Part shown: positions 34,858-44,400 of the stretch, in pieces
Layout of the letters: each line of letters begins with the position of its first letter
How positions within the stretch are numbered: the first letter of the stretch is position 1
Assembly (NCBI RefSeq): GCF_029893805.1
Contig: NZ_JARXYP010000002.1
Span: 6,200,001-6,264,000 of the forward strand
Direction of reading: 5' to 3'
Length of the DNA: 64,000 nt
Source of the DNA: Streptomyces sp. SAI-135
Lineage (GTDB): Bacteria; Actinomycetota; Actinomycetes; Streptomycetales; Streptomycetaceae
The notes under the pieces: model-generated
Databases searched by the model: none
What the model was told of the DNA's origin: nothing
What the model saw: the letters and a program-made list of their open reading frames with translations, nothing else
Made by a program: the position numbers and the translations under genes

Positions 34858-35543
34858 ACCTCGGGCGTGGAGTCACCTGATCGCGGAGAGTCCCAGGCTG
34901 CCTGCGAAGATCCGTTCGCTTCGGCAACCGCTCCGGCAAGTCCCAGCAGCAGTACCCGGGTGAGGCTGCGGACCCACTCCGTGTCGGCCGGCTGGGAGCT
35001 CACCAGGCAGCGGTGGACGACCGAGCCGGCGACGATGTCGAAGACGAGGTCGGCGGTGCGGGCGGAATCCAGCGGGTCGGTCTCCGGAGGCAGTTCGCCG
35101 CGGGCCTGGGCGCGTTCGCGGCCCTCGAGGACCAGTCGTTTCTGGCGGTCGACGATCGAGGAGCGGATGCGCTCGCGCAGGGCGTCGTCGCGGCAGGACT
35201 CCGCCACCACCGCCATCAGGCCGTTCTTCGCCTCCGGACGGGCCAGGATCGCCGCGAACTGGAGGACCACGCCCTCGATGTCCGCGGCGAGGGTCCCGCT
35301 GTCGGGGAGTTCCAGCTCGTCGAAGAGTTCGGCGACCGCGTCCACGACGAGTTCGTTCTTGCCGGCCCAGCGGCGGTAGAGGGTGGTTTTCGCGACCCCC
35401 GCACGGGTAGCCACATCTCCCAGCGTGAGCTTCGACCAGCCCAGCTCCACCAGCGCCGCCCGCGTCGCCGCGAGGATCGCGGTGTCCGCGGCGGCGCTGC
35501 GCGGGCGTCCGGTGGCGCGGGGGGCGGGGCTGCGGCTCTGCAT
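34854..35543 (-). CDS. TetR-family transcriptional regulator
   Basis: A 229-residue TetR protein with helix-turn-helix LTLGDVATRAGVAKTTLYRR followed by WAGKNELV, a subgroup with C-terminal domain like AcrR. I chose the ATG at 35543; on the minus strand TATGGT lies six bases upstream, suggesting a leaderless start, and the GGAGG touching the ATG is too close to act as a ribosome site. Its gene ends inside the last codons of icmA (convergent overlap at CTAG). A 17-base dyad at 35627-35643 upstream is a good autoregulatory site. Confidence 0.88.
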   Translation of the reverse strand: MQSRSPAPRATGRPRSAAADTAILAATRAALVELGWSKLTLGDVATRAGVAKTTLYRRWAGKNELVVDAVAELFDELELPDSGTLAADIEGVVLQFAAILARPEAKNGLMAVVAESCRDDALRERIRSSIVDRQKRLVLEGRERAQARGELPPETDPLDSARTADLVFDIVAGSVVHRCLVSSQPADTEWVRSLTRVLLLGLAGAVAEANGSSQAAWDSPRSGDSTPEV

Positions 35544-35626
35544 CCTCCGACCATAACCGGCCGTTCTCGGACGGCAGTGAGGGAGATCACCGGGGTGGGG
35601 TACCGGGTAGGCACTCGGTGCCATTA

Positions 35627-35643
35627 CGCTACGACTCGTAGCG
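35627..35643. promoter_or_regulatory. Candidate TetR operator between divergent genes
   Basis: CGCTACGA-C-TCGTAGCG is a perfect 17-base dyad in the 232-base gap between the TetR gene (34854-35543) and the thioredoxin-domain gene. Shape and size fit a TetR site. Confidence 0.6.
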
Positions 35644-35775
35644 AAAGCTCGCGACGGACGTACGCGGGTGACGGTGCGCACGGCGTGGGGTGGGGACCCG
35701 GCGTCAGGACCGCGCTGCACGACCGGCTTTCACATCGCTTTTCACAGACGCGCGCGCACGGGGGAGGATAGACGC

Positions 35776-36753
35776 ATGCAGCCACGGAACATGTCCATGA
35801 GCGGAGTCGTCGACCTCGCCGCGGTGAAAGCGGCCCAGGAGGCCAAGGCGAAGGCGGAGCAGGCCCGCGCCGAAGCGGCCCGGCACGGCGGCGGCCCCGG
35901 TGCCGTCTCCCCGGCCGATCTCGTCATCGACGTAGACGAGGCGGGTTTTGAACGCGAGGTCCTGCAGCGGTCCACCGAGGTCCCGGTCGTCATCGACTTC
36001 TGGGCCGAGTGGTGCGAGCCCTGCAAGCAGCTCAGCCCGGTGCTGGAGCAGCTCGTCGTCGAGTACAACGGACGCCTGCTCCTCGCCAAGATCGACGTCG
36101 ACGCCAACCAGATGCTGATGCAGCAGTTCGGGGTGCAGGGCATTCCGGCCGTGTTCGCCGTCGTCGCGGGCCAGGCCCTGCCGCTCTTCCAGGGCGCGGC
36201 CGGCAAGGAGCAGATCCAGCAGACCCTGGACCAGCTGGTGCAGGTCGCCGAGCAGCGCTTCGGGCTGACCGGCCTCACCGTCGACCCGGACGCCCGGCCG
36301 GGCGCCGCCCCGCAGCCCGCGGAGGTGCCGGCGGGCCCCTACGACGCACTTCTCGAGGCCGCCGTACGCGCCCTGGACGCCGGGGACTTCGGCGGTGCCG
36401 TGCAGGCGTACAAGAACGTACTGAGTGACGACCCCGGCAACAGCGAGGCCAAACTGGGGCTCGCCCAGGCCGAGTTGCTCCAGCGGGTGCAGTCGCTCGA
36501 CCCGCAGCAGACCCGCAAGGACGCGGCCGAGAAGCCGGGAGACGCGCAGGCGCAGATCGCCGCCGCCGACCTGGATCTGGTCGGCGGTCATGTCGAGGAC
36601 GCGTTCGGGCGGCTCATCGACACCGTGCGCCGCACGGCGGGGGACGAGCGGGACACCGTACGGCTGCGGCTCCTTGAGCTCTTCGAGGTGGTCGGTGCCG
36701 ACGATCCGCGGGTCTCGGCGGCCCGCAGGGCGCTGTCCCGGGCCCTGTTCTGA
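35776..36753 (+). CDS. Thioredoxin-domain/TPR co-chaperone (CnoX/YbbN-like)
   Basis: A 325-residue cytoplasmic protein. An Ala-rich helix (about 10-40) leads into a thioredoxin fold with active site WAEWCEPCK near residue 79, and the C-terminal half is TPR-like (ALDAGDFGGAVQAYKNVL and SEAKLGLAQAELL). This matches CnoX/YbbN holdases, which form mixed disulfides and pass clients to chaperones. The ATG at 35776 follows GGGGAGG. It may share regulation with the divergent TetR gene. Confidence 0.9.
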   Translation: MQPRNMSMSGVVDLAAVKAAQEAKAKAEQARAEAARHGGGPGAVSPADLVIDVDEAGFEREVLQRSTEVPVVIDFWAEWCEPCKQLSPVLEQLVVEYNGRLLLAKIDVDANQMLMQQFGVQGIPAVFAVVAGQALPLFQGAAGKEQIQQTLDQLVQVAEQRFGLTGLTVDPDARPGAAPQPAEVPAGPYDALLEAAVRALDAGDFGGAVQAYKNVLSDDPGNSEAKLGLAQAELLQRVQSLDPQQTRKDAAEKPGDAQAQIAAADLDLVGGHVEDAFGRLIDTVRRTAGDERDTVRLRLLELFEVVGADDPRVSAARRALSRALF

Positions 36754-36851
36754 GGGCGGCCGCCGAGCGGGGCGCGAGGCCGGTTCTGACCAGTTGCTAA
36801 ACGCCCCGGTGTGTGGTGCCCGAGTGAAAGTCCTGTCGTCGGGAGGTCACT

Positions 36852-36889
36852 GCGGCCGCGCTTTGCCAAAACTTGGCAATCGCGGCCGC
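36852..36889. terminator. Double inverted repeat after the CnoX-like gene
   Basis: Outer arms GCGGCCGC (36852-36859 and 36882-36889) enclose inner arms TTGCCAA and TTGGCAA (36863-36869, 36873-36879). It can fold into one long hairpin and may terminate the upstream gene, though it lies 99 bases past the stop and lacks a T-run. The inner dyad resembles 13586-13604, so an operator is the alternative. Confidence 0.45.
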
Positions 36890-36913
36890 TGTTACTTCCA
36901 GTAAGCCACGGGC

Positions 36914-37036
36914 GTTGATCTGTCGGATTCTGTCCATCGATCAACTGTTTTGCCCTCCCCCCGTTTGCCACCCAGCGTCGCCGACCGAGACCAGCGGGTC
37001 GTTGTTCGGTTATCCGGCCGTTACTACCGAGTAACG
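36914..37036. promoter_or_regulatory. Dyads in the 663-base gap upstream of the DUF6230 operon
   Basis: The stretch from 36754 to 37416 has no convincing gene. It contains GTTGATC (36914-36920) paired with GATCAAC (36939-36945), and the perfect dyad CGTTACT-ACCG-AGTAACG at 37019-37036. The latter has the size of a regulator site. The remainder, 37037-37400, is presumably the long leader or promoter of the next operon; nothing else stands out. Confidence 0.4.
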
Positions 37037-37416
37037 AAGCCCCTTGTGCGGGCGGCGAGAATGCACCACGATCGGCGACGCTCGGTCCTTTCCCGTACCC
37101 CGACAGCCAATCGGGCCGCGGGATTCCCTGGGTCCCCACCGAGCAGAGCGGGCGGCAGGTGCGCCGGCTCTCGGACAGGGGGGTCTTCGCCCATCCGGCG
37201 AAGCCTGTCCAGCAAGGTTGTGCGTGATGCGTGTCAGGCGCGACCAGTGGTTGTCGCTCGGGGGTGATCGCCGGTGATCGGTGCGCGGTTCGCGCCTCCG
37301 AGTGCGGGCGCTCTCCTTCCCGAGGACGTAGCACTTCTCCCATCCCTGCCCGGCTGAGCCGTCCTTTTCGACAGGGCAGTCAGGGTCAGGAGATGTACGT
37401 CCGAGAAGGAGGAAAT

Positions 37417-38058
37417 ATGGAGTCCCAGGTGCGTGGCGGGACAAGATGGAAGCGGTTCGCTGTGGTCATGGTGCCCAGCGTCGCCGCGGCCGCCGCGGTG
37501 GGCGTCGGGCTTGCGCAGGGTGCGCTCGCCGCGTCGTTCAGCGTGTCCGGCCAGCAGTTCAAGGTGTCGGCGGATGAGCTGCACGGTACGGGCTTCGCTC
37601 AGTACGGCGGTGTAGACACCGTCTACAAGCAGGTCGACGGCAAGGAAAAGACCCAGGTGCCGGTGGCGATCTCGTCGTTCGACGACGCGACCATCACCAA
37701 GATGTGCCAGTCGGTCAAGACCACCATCCCCATCATCAACAAGACGTTCTACCTGCGTCTTGACGCGGGTGGTGGCAAGACGCCGGTCTCGGCCCACAAC
37801 CTCTACATCGATGTTGCTGACCTCCAGGCCAACGCGGAGTTCACGAACATCGACATCGGCGTCGCGGTCAAGGACAAGACCCGCGGTCCCGACGTGAAGG
37901 CCGGCGAGAGCGTGCTGCCGGGCGGCTTCGCCCAGCAGGCGGAGAAGGCCGACCTCTACGACGTCAAGCAGACGGCCTGGGCCACCACGGCCGGCACGTT
38001 CAAGCTGAGTGGTCTGTCGATGAAGCTCGGCGCGGACGCCAACATGGAGTGCTACTGA
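37417..38058 (+). CDS. DUF6230-family exported protein
   Basis: A 213-residue secreted or surface protein. A Sec-type signal with a basic start (GTRWKRFAVVMVPSVAAAAAVGVG) and cleavage near ALAAS precedes a beta-rich domain containing FSVSGQQFKVSADELHGTGF and two Cys residues (MCQSV and the C-terminal ECY). DUF6230 proteins are typical of Streptomyces and come paired with DUF6114 membrane proteins, as here. The ATG at 37417 has GAAGGAGG, the strongest ribosome site in the window, suggesting high expression. Function unknown. Confidence 0.87.
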   Translation: MESQVRGGTRWKRFAVVMVPSVAAAAAVGVGLAQGALAASFSVSGQQFKVSADELHGTGFAQYGGVDTVYKQVDGKEKTQVPVAISSFDDATITKMCQSVKTTIPIINKTFYLRLDAGGGKTPVSAHNLYIDVADLQANAEFTNIDIGVAVKDKTRGPDVKAGESVLPGGFAQQAEKADLYDVKQTAWATTAGTFKLSGLSMKLGADANMECY

Positions 38059-38105
38059 CGGCTCCGGAGCCGGGATGTCCTGAGGGCGGCTGAGCCGTCC
38101 TCAGG
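38059..38105 (+). terminator. Hairpins after the DUF6230 gene
   Basis: The palindrome CGGCTCCGGAGCCG (38059-38072) is followed by CCTGAGG (38079-38085) paired with CCTCAGG (38099-38105). They may attenuate transcription between the highly translated first gene and the DUF6114 gene. Confidence 0.45.
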
Positions 38106-38244
38106 GGGGCGGTGGAGCGTTCGCTTCTCCGCCCCACCCGGCCGACCGCGCCAAGGGCACCCCTCCACAGACTCAGACTTTCCGGCTTCTCCACGCCCAC
38201 GGCCGAGCCGGTATGAACTTCCACCGGACCCAGGGAGCTTTTCC

Positions 38245-38853
38245 ATGAGTGCCGAGACTCCGGTCCAGACCGCCGGGACCTTCACCCGGCTGCGTCTGCG
38301 ATTCCGCGCCTGGCGGGGCAACCGGCCGTTCTGGGCGGGCCTGTTCACCCTGCTCGGCGGGGTGCCGATCGCCTACTTCCCGTACGCCACGTTCAAGCTG
38401 GGCACCATGTCGATCGCCATGGCGACGACCGCGGGTGCCGGCTCCCTCATCATCGGCGTACTGCTCGTCACGCTGGGCCTGACGATGTGGTTCCAGCAGG
38501 CCACTCGCGTGTTCGCTGGGGTCGCAGCGATCGTGCTCTCCCTGGTGTCCCTGGTGGTCTCCAACATCGGCGGCTTCATCCTGGGCTTCCTCTTCGCGCT
38601 GATCGGCGGAGCGCTCGCCGTCTCCTGGGCGCCCGGCGCGCCGCCCCGGCCGCAGCCGCTGGACGAGGACGGGACGCAGGGCGGTGCGCCGCAGGGTGCC
38701 GACCCCGACACCACGGTCCTCAGGCCGGTGGAGGGCGAGCCCGCGCCTGCGTACGAGGCGCCGGAGGCCGGCCGGGACGGATCGTCGGACCGGACGCCCG
38801 AGAGCGCCTGGGCCGGCGGCGACGACGTGAACGGGGGGTACCGTGTCGGCTGA
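38245..38853 (+). CDS. DUF6114-family membrane protein
   Basis: A 202-residue protein with four predicted transmembrane helices between residues about 30 and 133 (FWAGLFTLLGGVPIAYFPY, MATTAGAGSLIIGVLLVTLG, VFAGVAAIVLSLVSLVVSN, FILGFLFALIGGALAVSW) and a 70-residue acidic, Pro-rich cytoplasmic tail. It is preceded by the DUF6230 gene and overlaps the next gene by 11 bases. The set may be a membrane platform with two exported partners; role unknown. Confidence 0.87.
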   Translation: MSAETPVQTAGTFTRLRLRFRAWRGNRPFWAGLFTLLGGVPIAYFPYATFKLGTMSIAMATTAGAGSLIIGVLLVTLGLTMWFQQATRVFAGVAAIVLSLVSLVVSNIGGFILGFLFALIGGALAVSWAPGAPPRPQPLDEDGTQGGAPQGADPDTTVLRPVEGEPAPAYEAPEAGRDGSSDRTPESAWAGGDDVNGGYRVG

Positions 38854-40162
38854 GAACCTCTCCGGCGAGGGCTCCGCGGCCGCCGCGGAGGTCAGAACCG
38901 GCCCCCGGCACGCGGCGCCCAAGAAGCCCCTGTTCAACAGGTTCCACATGCCGGCCGGCAAGGCGATAGCCATGGCGGCGATGCCGACGGCGGTCCTCAT
39001 GGGCATAGGTTTCACGCCGACGCTCGCCCTCGCCGACGACGCGCCGACCGCGAAGAGCCTGACGGCGGACGAGTACAAGGACTGCATCGCCGCGCTGGAC
39101 GGCAGTGCCTCCCCGTCCGCCTCGGCGAGCTCCTCGCCGGACTCGGACGACGCCACGGCGACCCCGTCCCCGTCGGCGTCCTCCGGCTCCAACTCCGGCT
39201 CGGGTTCGGGCGGTTCCTCTTCGTCGGATTCAGGTTCCGACGACAAGGCCACGCCGACGCCGACGCCGTCCGCCTCCGCGAGCAAGGAGGAGAGCAGCTC
39301 CTCGGACTCCTCCGGCTCCGGCACCGCCACGCCGTCCCCGTCGCCCTCCGCGAGCGACGACGGCAACCTCCTGACGGACATCGGCGACGCGCTCACCGGG
39401 ATCTTCACGGGCGGTTCCGGCTCCAGCGACCCGGCCACTGCCACGCCCACGCCGACCCCCTCGGCCTCGGCTTCCAAGAGCGCCGACGACAGCGCGGGCG
39501 ACACCGCCAAGGACACGGCCGACAAGGTCACCGACACGGTCAAGGACGCCGTGAAGGACACGAGCGACACGGCGTCCAAGGCGGCCGAGGACACCACCAA
39601 GGCCGTCCAGGACACCGCGAAGGCGGCCGAGGAGGCGGCGGCGGACGCCACGGCCTCCCCGAGCCCCTCGGCGAGCTCCACGACCGACCCGGAGGACTGC
39701 CCGGTCGCCACGGACGAGGTGGGCGACACCGAGCCCGGCATCACCGTGGCGGACAACGCCTGGACCCTGAAGGCCAGTTCGCTCACCCTCAAGGGCGCCG
39801 ACTACCAGGGCGTCGTCAAGGTCAAGACGGCGAGCGGCAAGACCAAGAAGGTCCTGAAGTACGTCGTGTCCGGCGGCACCGACATCGGCGACCTCCACCA
39901 GATCGTCACCGAGCGCGGCAAGACGTACCACGTGCAGGCGGGCAAGGGCACGACGTCGAAGATCACCGACGGCAAGACGACGATGTACACCGAGAGCATC
40001 TCCGGCAACCTGCTGGGGCTGATCCCGATCACGTTCAGCCCGGACAACCCGCCGCCGCTGAACATCCCCCTGATCTACTTCACCAACGTCACGGTCCAGC
40101 AGGCCGCCCAGTACGGCGGGACCCTGACCGTGCCCGGGATGCACCAGTACAGCGAGGGCTGA
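38843..40162 (+). CDS. Ser-rich exported protein of the DUF6230/DUF6114 operon
   Basis: A 439-residue protein starting at GTG 38843 behind GGGGGG. The first 55 residues are cytoplasmic and basic, then a hydrophobic signal-like segment (KAIAMAAMPTAVLMGIG ending ALADDA). Residues about 85-290 are low-complexity Ser/Thr/Pro/Ala/Asp with a helical DTAKDTADKVTDTVKDAV stretch. The last 140 residues form a compact domain with SLTLKGADYQGVVKVKTASG and a hydrophobic PPPLNIPLIYF. It looks like a wall-spanning surface protein anchored or released near the membrane. Function unknown. Confidence 0.83.
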   Translation: MSAENLSGEGSAAAAEVRTGPRHAAPKKPLFNRFHMPAGKAIAMAAMPTAVLMGIGFTPTLALADDAPTAKSLTADEYKDCIAALDGSASPSASASSSPDSDDATATPSPSASSGSNSGSGSGGSSSSDSGSDDKATPTPTPSASASKEESSSSDSSGSGTATPSPSPSASDDGNLLTDIGDALTGIFTGGSGSSDPATATPTPTPSASASKSADDSAGDTAKDTADKVTDTVKDAVKDTSDTASKAAEDTTKAVQDTAKAAEEAAADATASPSPSASSTTDPEDCPVATDEVGDTEPGITVADNAWTLKASSLTLKGADYQGVVKVKTASGKTKKVLKYVVSGGTDIGDLHQIVTERGKTYHVQAGKGTTSKITDGKTTMYTESISGNLLGLIPITFSPDNPPPLNIPLIYFTNVTVQQAAQYGGTLTVPGMHQYSEG

Positions 40163-40202
40163 CCGACGCCCCTCACGAACCCTTCCGGGAGCCGCAGGAA
40201 GA

Positions 40203-40237
40203 CTGTGCCCCGCCGGGCCCGGCCCGGCGGGGCACAG
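40203..40237. terminator. Long hairpin after the surface-protein operon
   Basis: Perfect 17-base arms (40203-40219 with 40221-40237) form a very stable GC hairpin 40 bases past the stop codon. There is no T-run, which is common for Streptomyces terminators. Confidence 0.75.
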
Positions 40238-40466
40238 CCGCGGGCAACCGCCCCCGCGGCACGTGAAACGGACTTTCTGGCACGGAAGTCCGTCCCTTCG
40301 GAAAATCCCTTCACAGAATCCACATAGTTCCCATACGGTGGCTCTTGCCGTGGACATGACCAGACGCGGCGCGGGGGCGGCACCGGGGAACACCTGACCT
40401 GTGTTCACGGCGTCTTGGTGTGCGCGTGCGGGTCCCCGCCGACCCCACCGACGGGAACCTCTCGCC

Positions 40467-41405
40467 TTGATACGCATCTCCCTCAGCCGCCCCCTGCGCC
40501 GGGCGGCCGCTCTCGCTCTCGCGGGGGCCGTGACCACCGTGGTCGCGCTCACGACAGCGCACACCGAGCCGCCCGGACCAGGTTCCGCGGAAGCGGCTGC
40601 CACCGACGGCGCCCCCATCGACGGCGCCCCCCTCCTCCAGCAGGCCGCAGCCGACGGCACCGGCCTCCTCCCGCTCCTCGCCCGCGGCAAGGACGGCCAC
40701 CTCTGGGACTACGAGGCCAAGGGCACCGGCGGCTGGAAGACCCGCGCAGACCTCGGCACCGGCTACTCCGTGGCCACCGCCCTCGTCCAGGCCGACATCT
40801 CCGACAACGGCCGGGGCAACGACCTCTACTTCCGGATCGGCGGCACCCTCTACTACACCGCCGAACGCGGCAACGACACCAAGGTGCTGGGCACCGGCTG
40901 GGACCAGTACAACCTCCTCGTCTCCGTCGGCGACATGGCCGGCAGCGCCCAGCCCGACCTCGTCGCCCGCGGCACCGACGGCCAGCTGTGGCTCTACCAG
41001 GGAAAGGCCGACGGCACCCTCTCCGCCCGGGTCCGGATGAAGGACTCCACCGGCTGGAACGGCATGAGCGTCATCGCCGGGCGCGGTGACTACACCGGGG
41101 ACGGCATCGCAGACCTCGTCACCCGCAACAGCGCCGGCAGCCTGCTCGTCTACCCCGGCACCGGCAAGGCCACAGCCGACGCTGTGCTCGGCACCAGCAT
41201 CACCGCGGCCACCACCGGCTGGAAGGACTACACCGCGGTCGTGTCGACCGGCGACAACACCGGTGACGGCAAGGCGGACCTGATGGCCGTCGACGCGGCG
41301 GGCGCCCTGTGGCTCTACAAGGGGACCGGCACCGCGAGCGCCCCCTTCGGCGCCCGCACGCAGATCGGCACCAGCGGCTGGACCCAGTACAACCTGCTGT
41401 TCTGA
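40467..41405 (+). CDS. Secreted VCBS/FG-GAP repeat protein
   Basis: About 312 residues with an N-terminal Sec signal (RISLSRPLRRAAALALAG). The mature part is a beta-propeller of VCBS/FG-GAP type repeats, each with a GD-x-T/A-G-x-G/A-x-x-D calcium-like loop: GDMAGSAQPDLVARG, GDYTGDGIADLVTRN and GDNTGDGKADLMAVD, each followed by a LWLYxG or LLVYPG strand. I favour the TTG at 40467 because it gives a standard signal peptide; a GTG at 40401 would add 22 residues. It lies 35 bases before the polymorphic toxin gene and is probably co-transcribed with it. Confidence 0.8.
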   Translation: MIRISLSRPLRRAAALALAGAVTTVVALTTAHTEPPGPGSAEAAATDGAPIDGAPLLQQAAADGTGLLPLLARGKDGHLWDYEAKGTGGWKTRADLGTGYSVATALVQADISDNGRGNDLYFRIGGTLYYTAERGNDTKVLGTGWDQYNLLVSVGDMAGSAQPDLVARGTDGQLWLYQGKADGTLSARVRMKDSTGWNGMSVIAGRGDYTGDGIADLVTRNSAGSLLVYPGTGKATADAVLGTSITAATTGWKDYTAVVSTGDNTGDGKADLMAVDAAGALWLYKGTGTASAPFGARTQIGTSGWTQYNLLF

Positions 41406-41440
41406 GCCCCCTTCCCGTCGTCCTCACAGACAGGTTTCCC

Positions 41441-44400
41441 ATGCGTACCGACGCACGCAGACGGGGGCTCCTCGCGAGATCCCGTTTCCTGCCCCTGACC
41501 GCGATGGCCGTCGCCGGCGCGATCGCGGTGACGGGCGGTCAACTCCCCGACGTCACCGGCCGGTCCGAACAGACCGCGAGCACCGCCGACCCCGCCCCGA
41601 CCGCCTTCGACGCGAAGGCCGCCGAACGTGTCCGCCAGGAGCAGTGCCTCCTCAGTGGAGTCCTGCGCAAGGGCGGGCCCGCGATGAAGGAGACCGCGCG
41701 GGCCGGCCTCATCGGCACCGAGGACCAACTCCACACGGCGGCCGACCCGTCGTACTGGAAGGACACCGCGCTCCACAAGGCGTACGTCACGGACAAGGCC
41801 GTGGCCGACGCCAGGATGGACGAGCTGTCCGGGCGCCGCGCGGTGTGGGAGGCATCCCTCGCCGTCCAGACACAGCCGCCGCCCTACACGTACACCGGCT
41901 TCCAGTGGGTGGAGGACAAGGACAACCCGTTCCCCAGGATCGGGCTGAGCACCTGGGTCGCCGCCCAGTTCTGGAAGCAGGAAGGCGACTTCTACGCCGA
42001 CCCGCATCCGCTCGCGAACAAGGCGTCCGTCGACGCGGCCACGGCGGTCTACAACGCCCGCTACTCGCCGGACGCCTACGAGGACTACAAGGACCGCCAG
42101 GCGTGGGAGTCGTTGCAGTTCATGCACGACATGTACGCCGACGACGCCCGGCTCTTCCTCCAGTACGGCGGTTTCCCGACCACCGCTCCCGACCCGGACT
42201 CGATGGAGTTCCGGATCGACGTGGAGAACCTCAAGGCCCGCTTCGCGTCCTGCGCGTACACCGACCCCCAGGACCCGCACCAGGTGCTCGGTGACGAGAT
42301 CGCCACCGCCCACACCGAGTGGCAGGCGGAGATCGACGGGCAGAAGACCCAGCGGGACGCCATCATCCGGGCCGAGAAGCAGGCCAACGCGGATCTGTCG
42401 ACGGCCTCGCAGGCACTCGGCGAGGCCCTCGGCCAGTCGCTGATCGCGAGCCGGCTCACGGACTGGCAGGCCTACTGGACCGGCCAGAAGCCCGCCGACC
42501 ACCCGAACGACTACCCGACCACGGCCGAGTTCACCAAGGTCAAGAAGTGGATCACGGACGCCCAGGGCCGGGCCGGCGGACGCCTCTACGTCGCCTCCCG
42601 CGCCGCGCTGTCCGCCAAGACCCAGGCCGACGCGGTGACCCAGGCACAGACGCAGGCATACGGCATCGCCGACGCGGCCGGACTGCCGCGCGGCCGGGGC
42701 CTGCTGTACGGCCAGCAGGCCGCGCAGGTCGCCAAGGCGTCGGCGGCGGCCACCCAGGCCGCGGCGAAGGCCGTGGAGACGGCGTTCAACGCGACCCGCG
42801 CCTCCGCCGCCGACAGCAAGACGCTCGACTCGCTCGCCAACACCCAGGCGCACGCGGCCAAGGCGGAGTTCCGGCGCATCGCCGCGCAGGAGGCCGAAGC
42901 CCAGGCCAAGGCCGCCGCCGAGGGGGCAGCCGCCCAGGCGGAGGAGGCGGCCAAGCACGCCTCCGAGGCCAAGGCGGCCGAGAACAAGGCGAAGGCGGCC
43001 GAGCAGACCGCCAAGAACGCGGCAGCCGATGCCAAGGCCAAGCGGCAGAAGGCCGAGGCCGAGCGGGACTACGCCAAGTCGCAGGCGGACCTCGCCGCGT
43101 CCGAGCGGAACAAGGCCCACGACGCCGAAGCCCGCGCACAGTCCCAGCGGCAGATCGCCGCCGACAAGCTGTCCGACGCGCAGGCCGCGGGCGGCACCGC
43201 CGCCGACAAGAAGGATGCCGCGCTCGCCGCCGAGAACCGGGCGCAGCGGGCCCGCAACGGCGCGCTCGCCGCCGAGGACCGCCGTGACGCCCTGGTCGCC
43301 AAGGCGGAGGCCGCGGAGGCACTGCTGGCCGCTGTGGACGGCACCGCCGACGCCATCGAGGCCCGGCAGGCCGCCACCAAGGCCCGCTCGGCGGCCGACG
43401 ACGCCACGGCCGCGGCCACCCAGGCCCGCCAGGCGGCGAACGAGGCCACTGAGGCGGCCACCAACGCCCGTGAGGCGGCCACCCGGGCCCAGGGGGCGGC
43501 CAAGCGCGCCCAGGCCGCCGCGGACGGCGCCCAGCGCGACGTCGCCATCACCGGGGCCGCCGTCACCAAGGCTCACGCGGCCGCGGCCGACGCGATCGCC
43601 GCGTCCCGGGCCGCCAAGTGGAACGCGATCGCCGCCAAGGCCGAGGCGGAGACCGCGCAGAAGGCCGCCGCCAAGGCGCGCGGTGACGCGTTGGCCGCCC
43701 GCTCCGAAGCCACCCTCGCGGGCGCCGACGCGATCCGCACCGCCGGGCACGCCTACTCCACCGCGCAGGCCGCCGCGGCCGCGCGGGACTCGGCGGCGAA
43801 GGTCGTCAAACCCGCCAACGACGCCATCGAGCTGGGCTCCCCGTACGCGGAGACCGACTCCTCGGCAGGTCTCGCGGTCCTGACCGGTCAGGCCGCGAAG
43901 ACGGCCGCACAGCAGCAGGTCGCCGTCGCCAACGCCAAGGCGGCGCAGGCCAAGAAGGCGGCCGCCGAGGCCAAGGCGCTCGCGGCCCAGGCGAACGCCG
44001 ACGCGAAGGCCGCGGCCGAGGCGGCGGCGAACGCGGCCGAGTGGGCCGCGCAGGCCAGCACCTCCGCCGCGGAGGCGCAGGCCTCGTCGGACGCGGCGGC
44101 GGCCTCCGCCAAGGCGGCCCAGCGGGCCGAGGCCAACACTGTCGAATACGACAAGCAGGCAGTCGCGGACGCGGCTGCCGCGCAGACGGCCGCCACCGCG
44201 GCCGACGGCTACGCCACCGACGCGGACGCCTCCGCCGACGCGGCCGAGCGGGACGCGGCGAGCGCCCGCAGCGCGGCCGACGCGGCCGAGGCCGACGCCT
44301 CCACCGCGCGGTCCGTCGCCGACAAGGCGGAACGGGACGCGACCGAGGCCGAGGCCGCCGCGGCCAACGCCCGCAACCTCGCCGTGGAGGCCGCCGAGGC

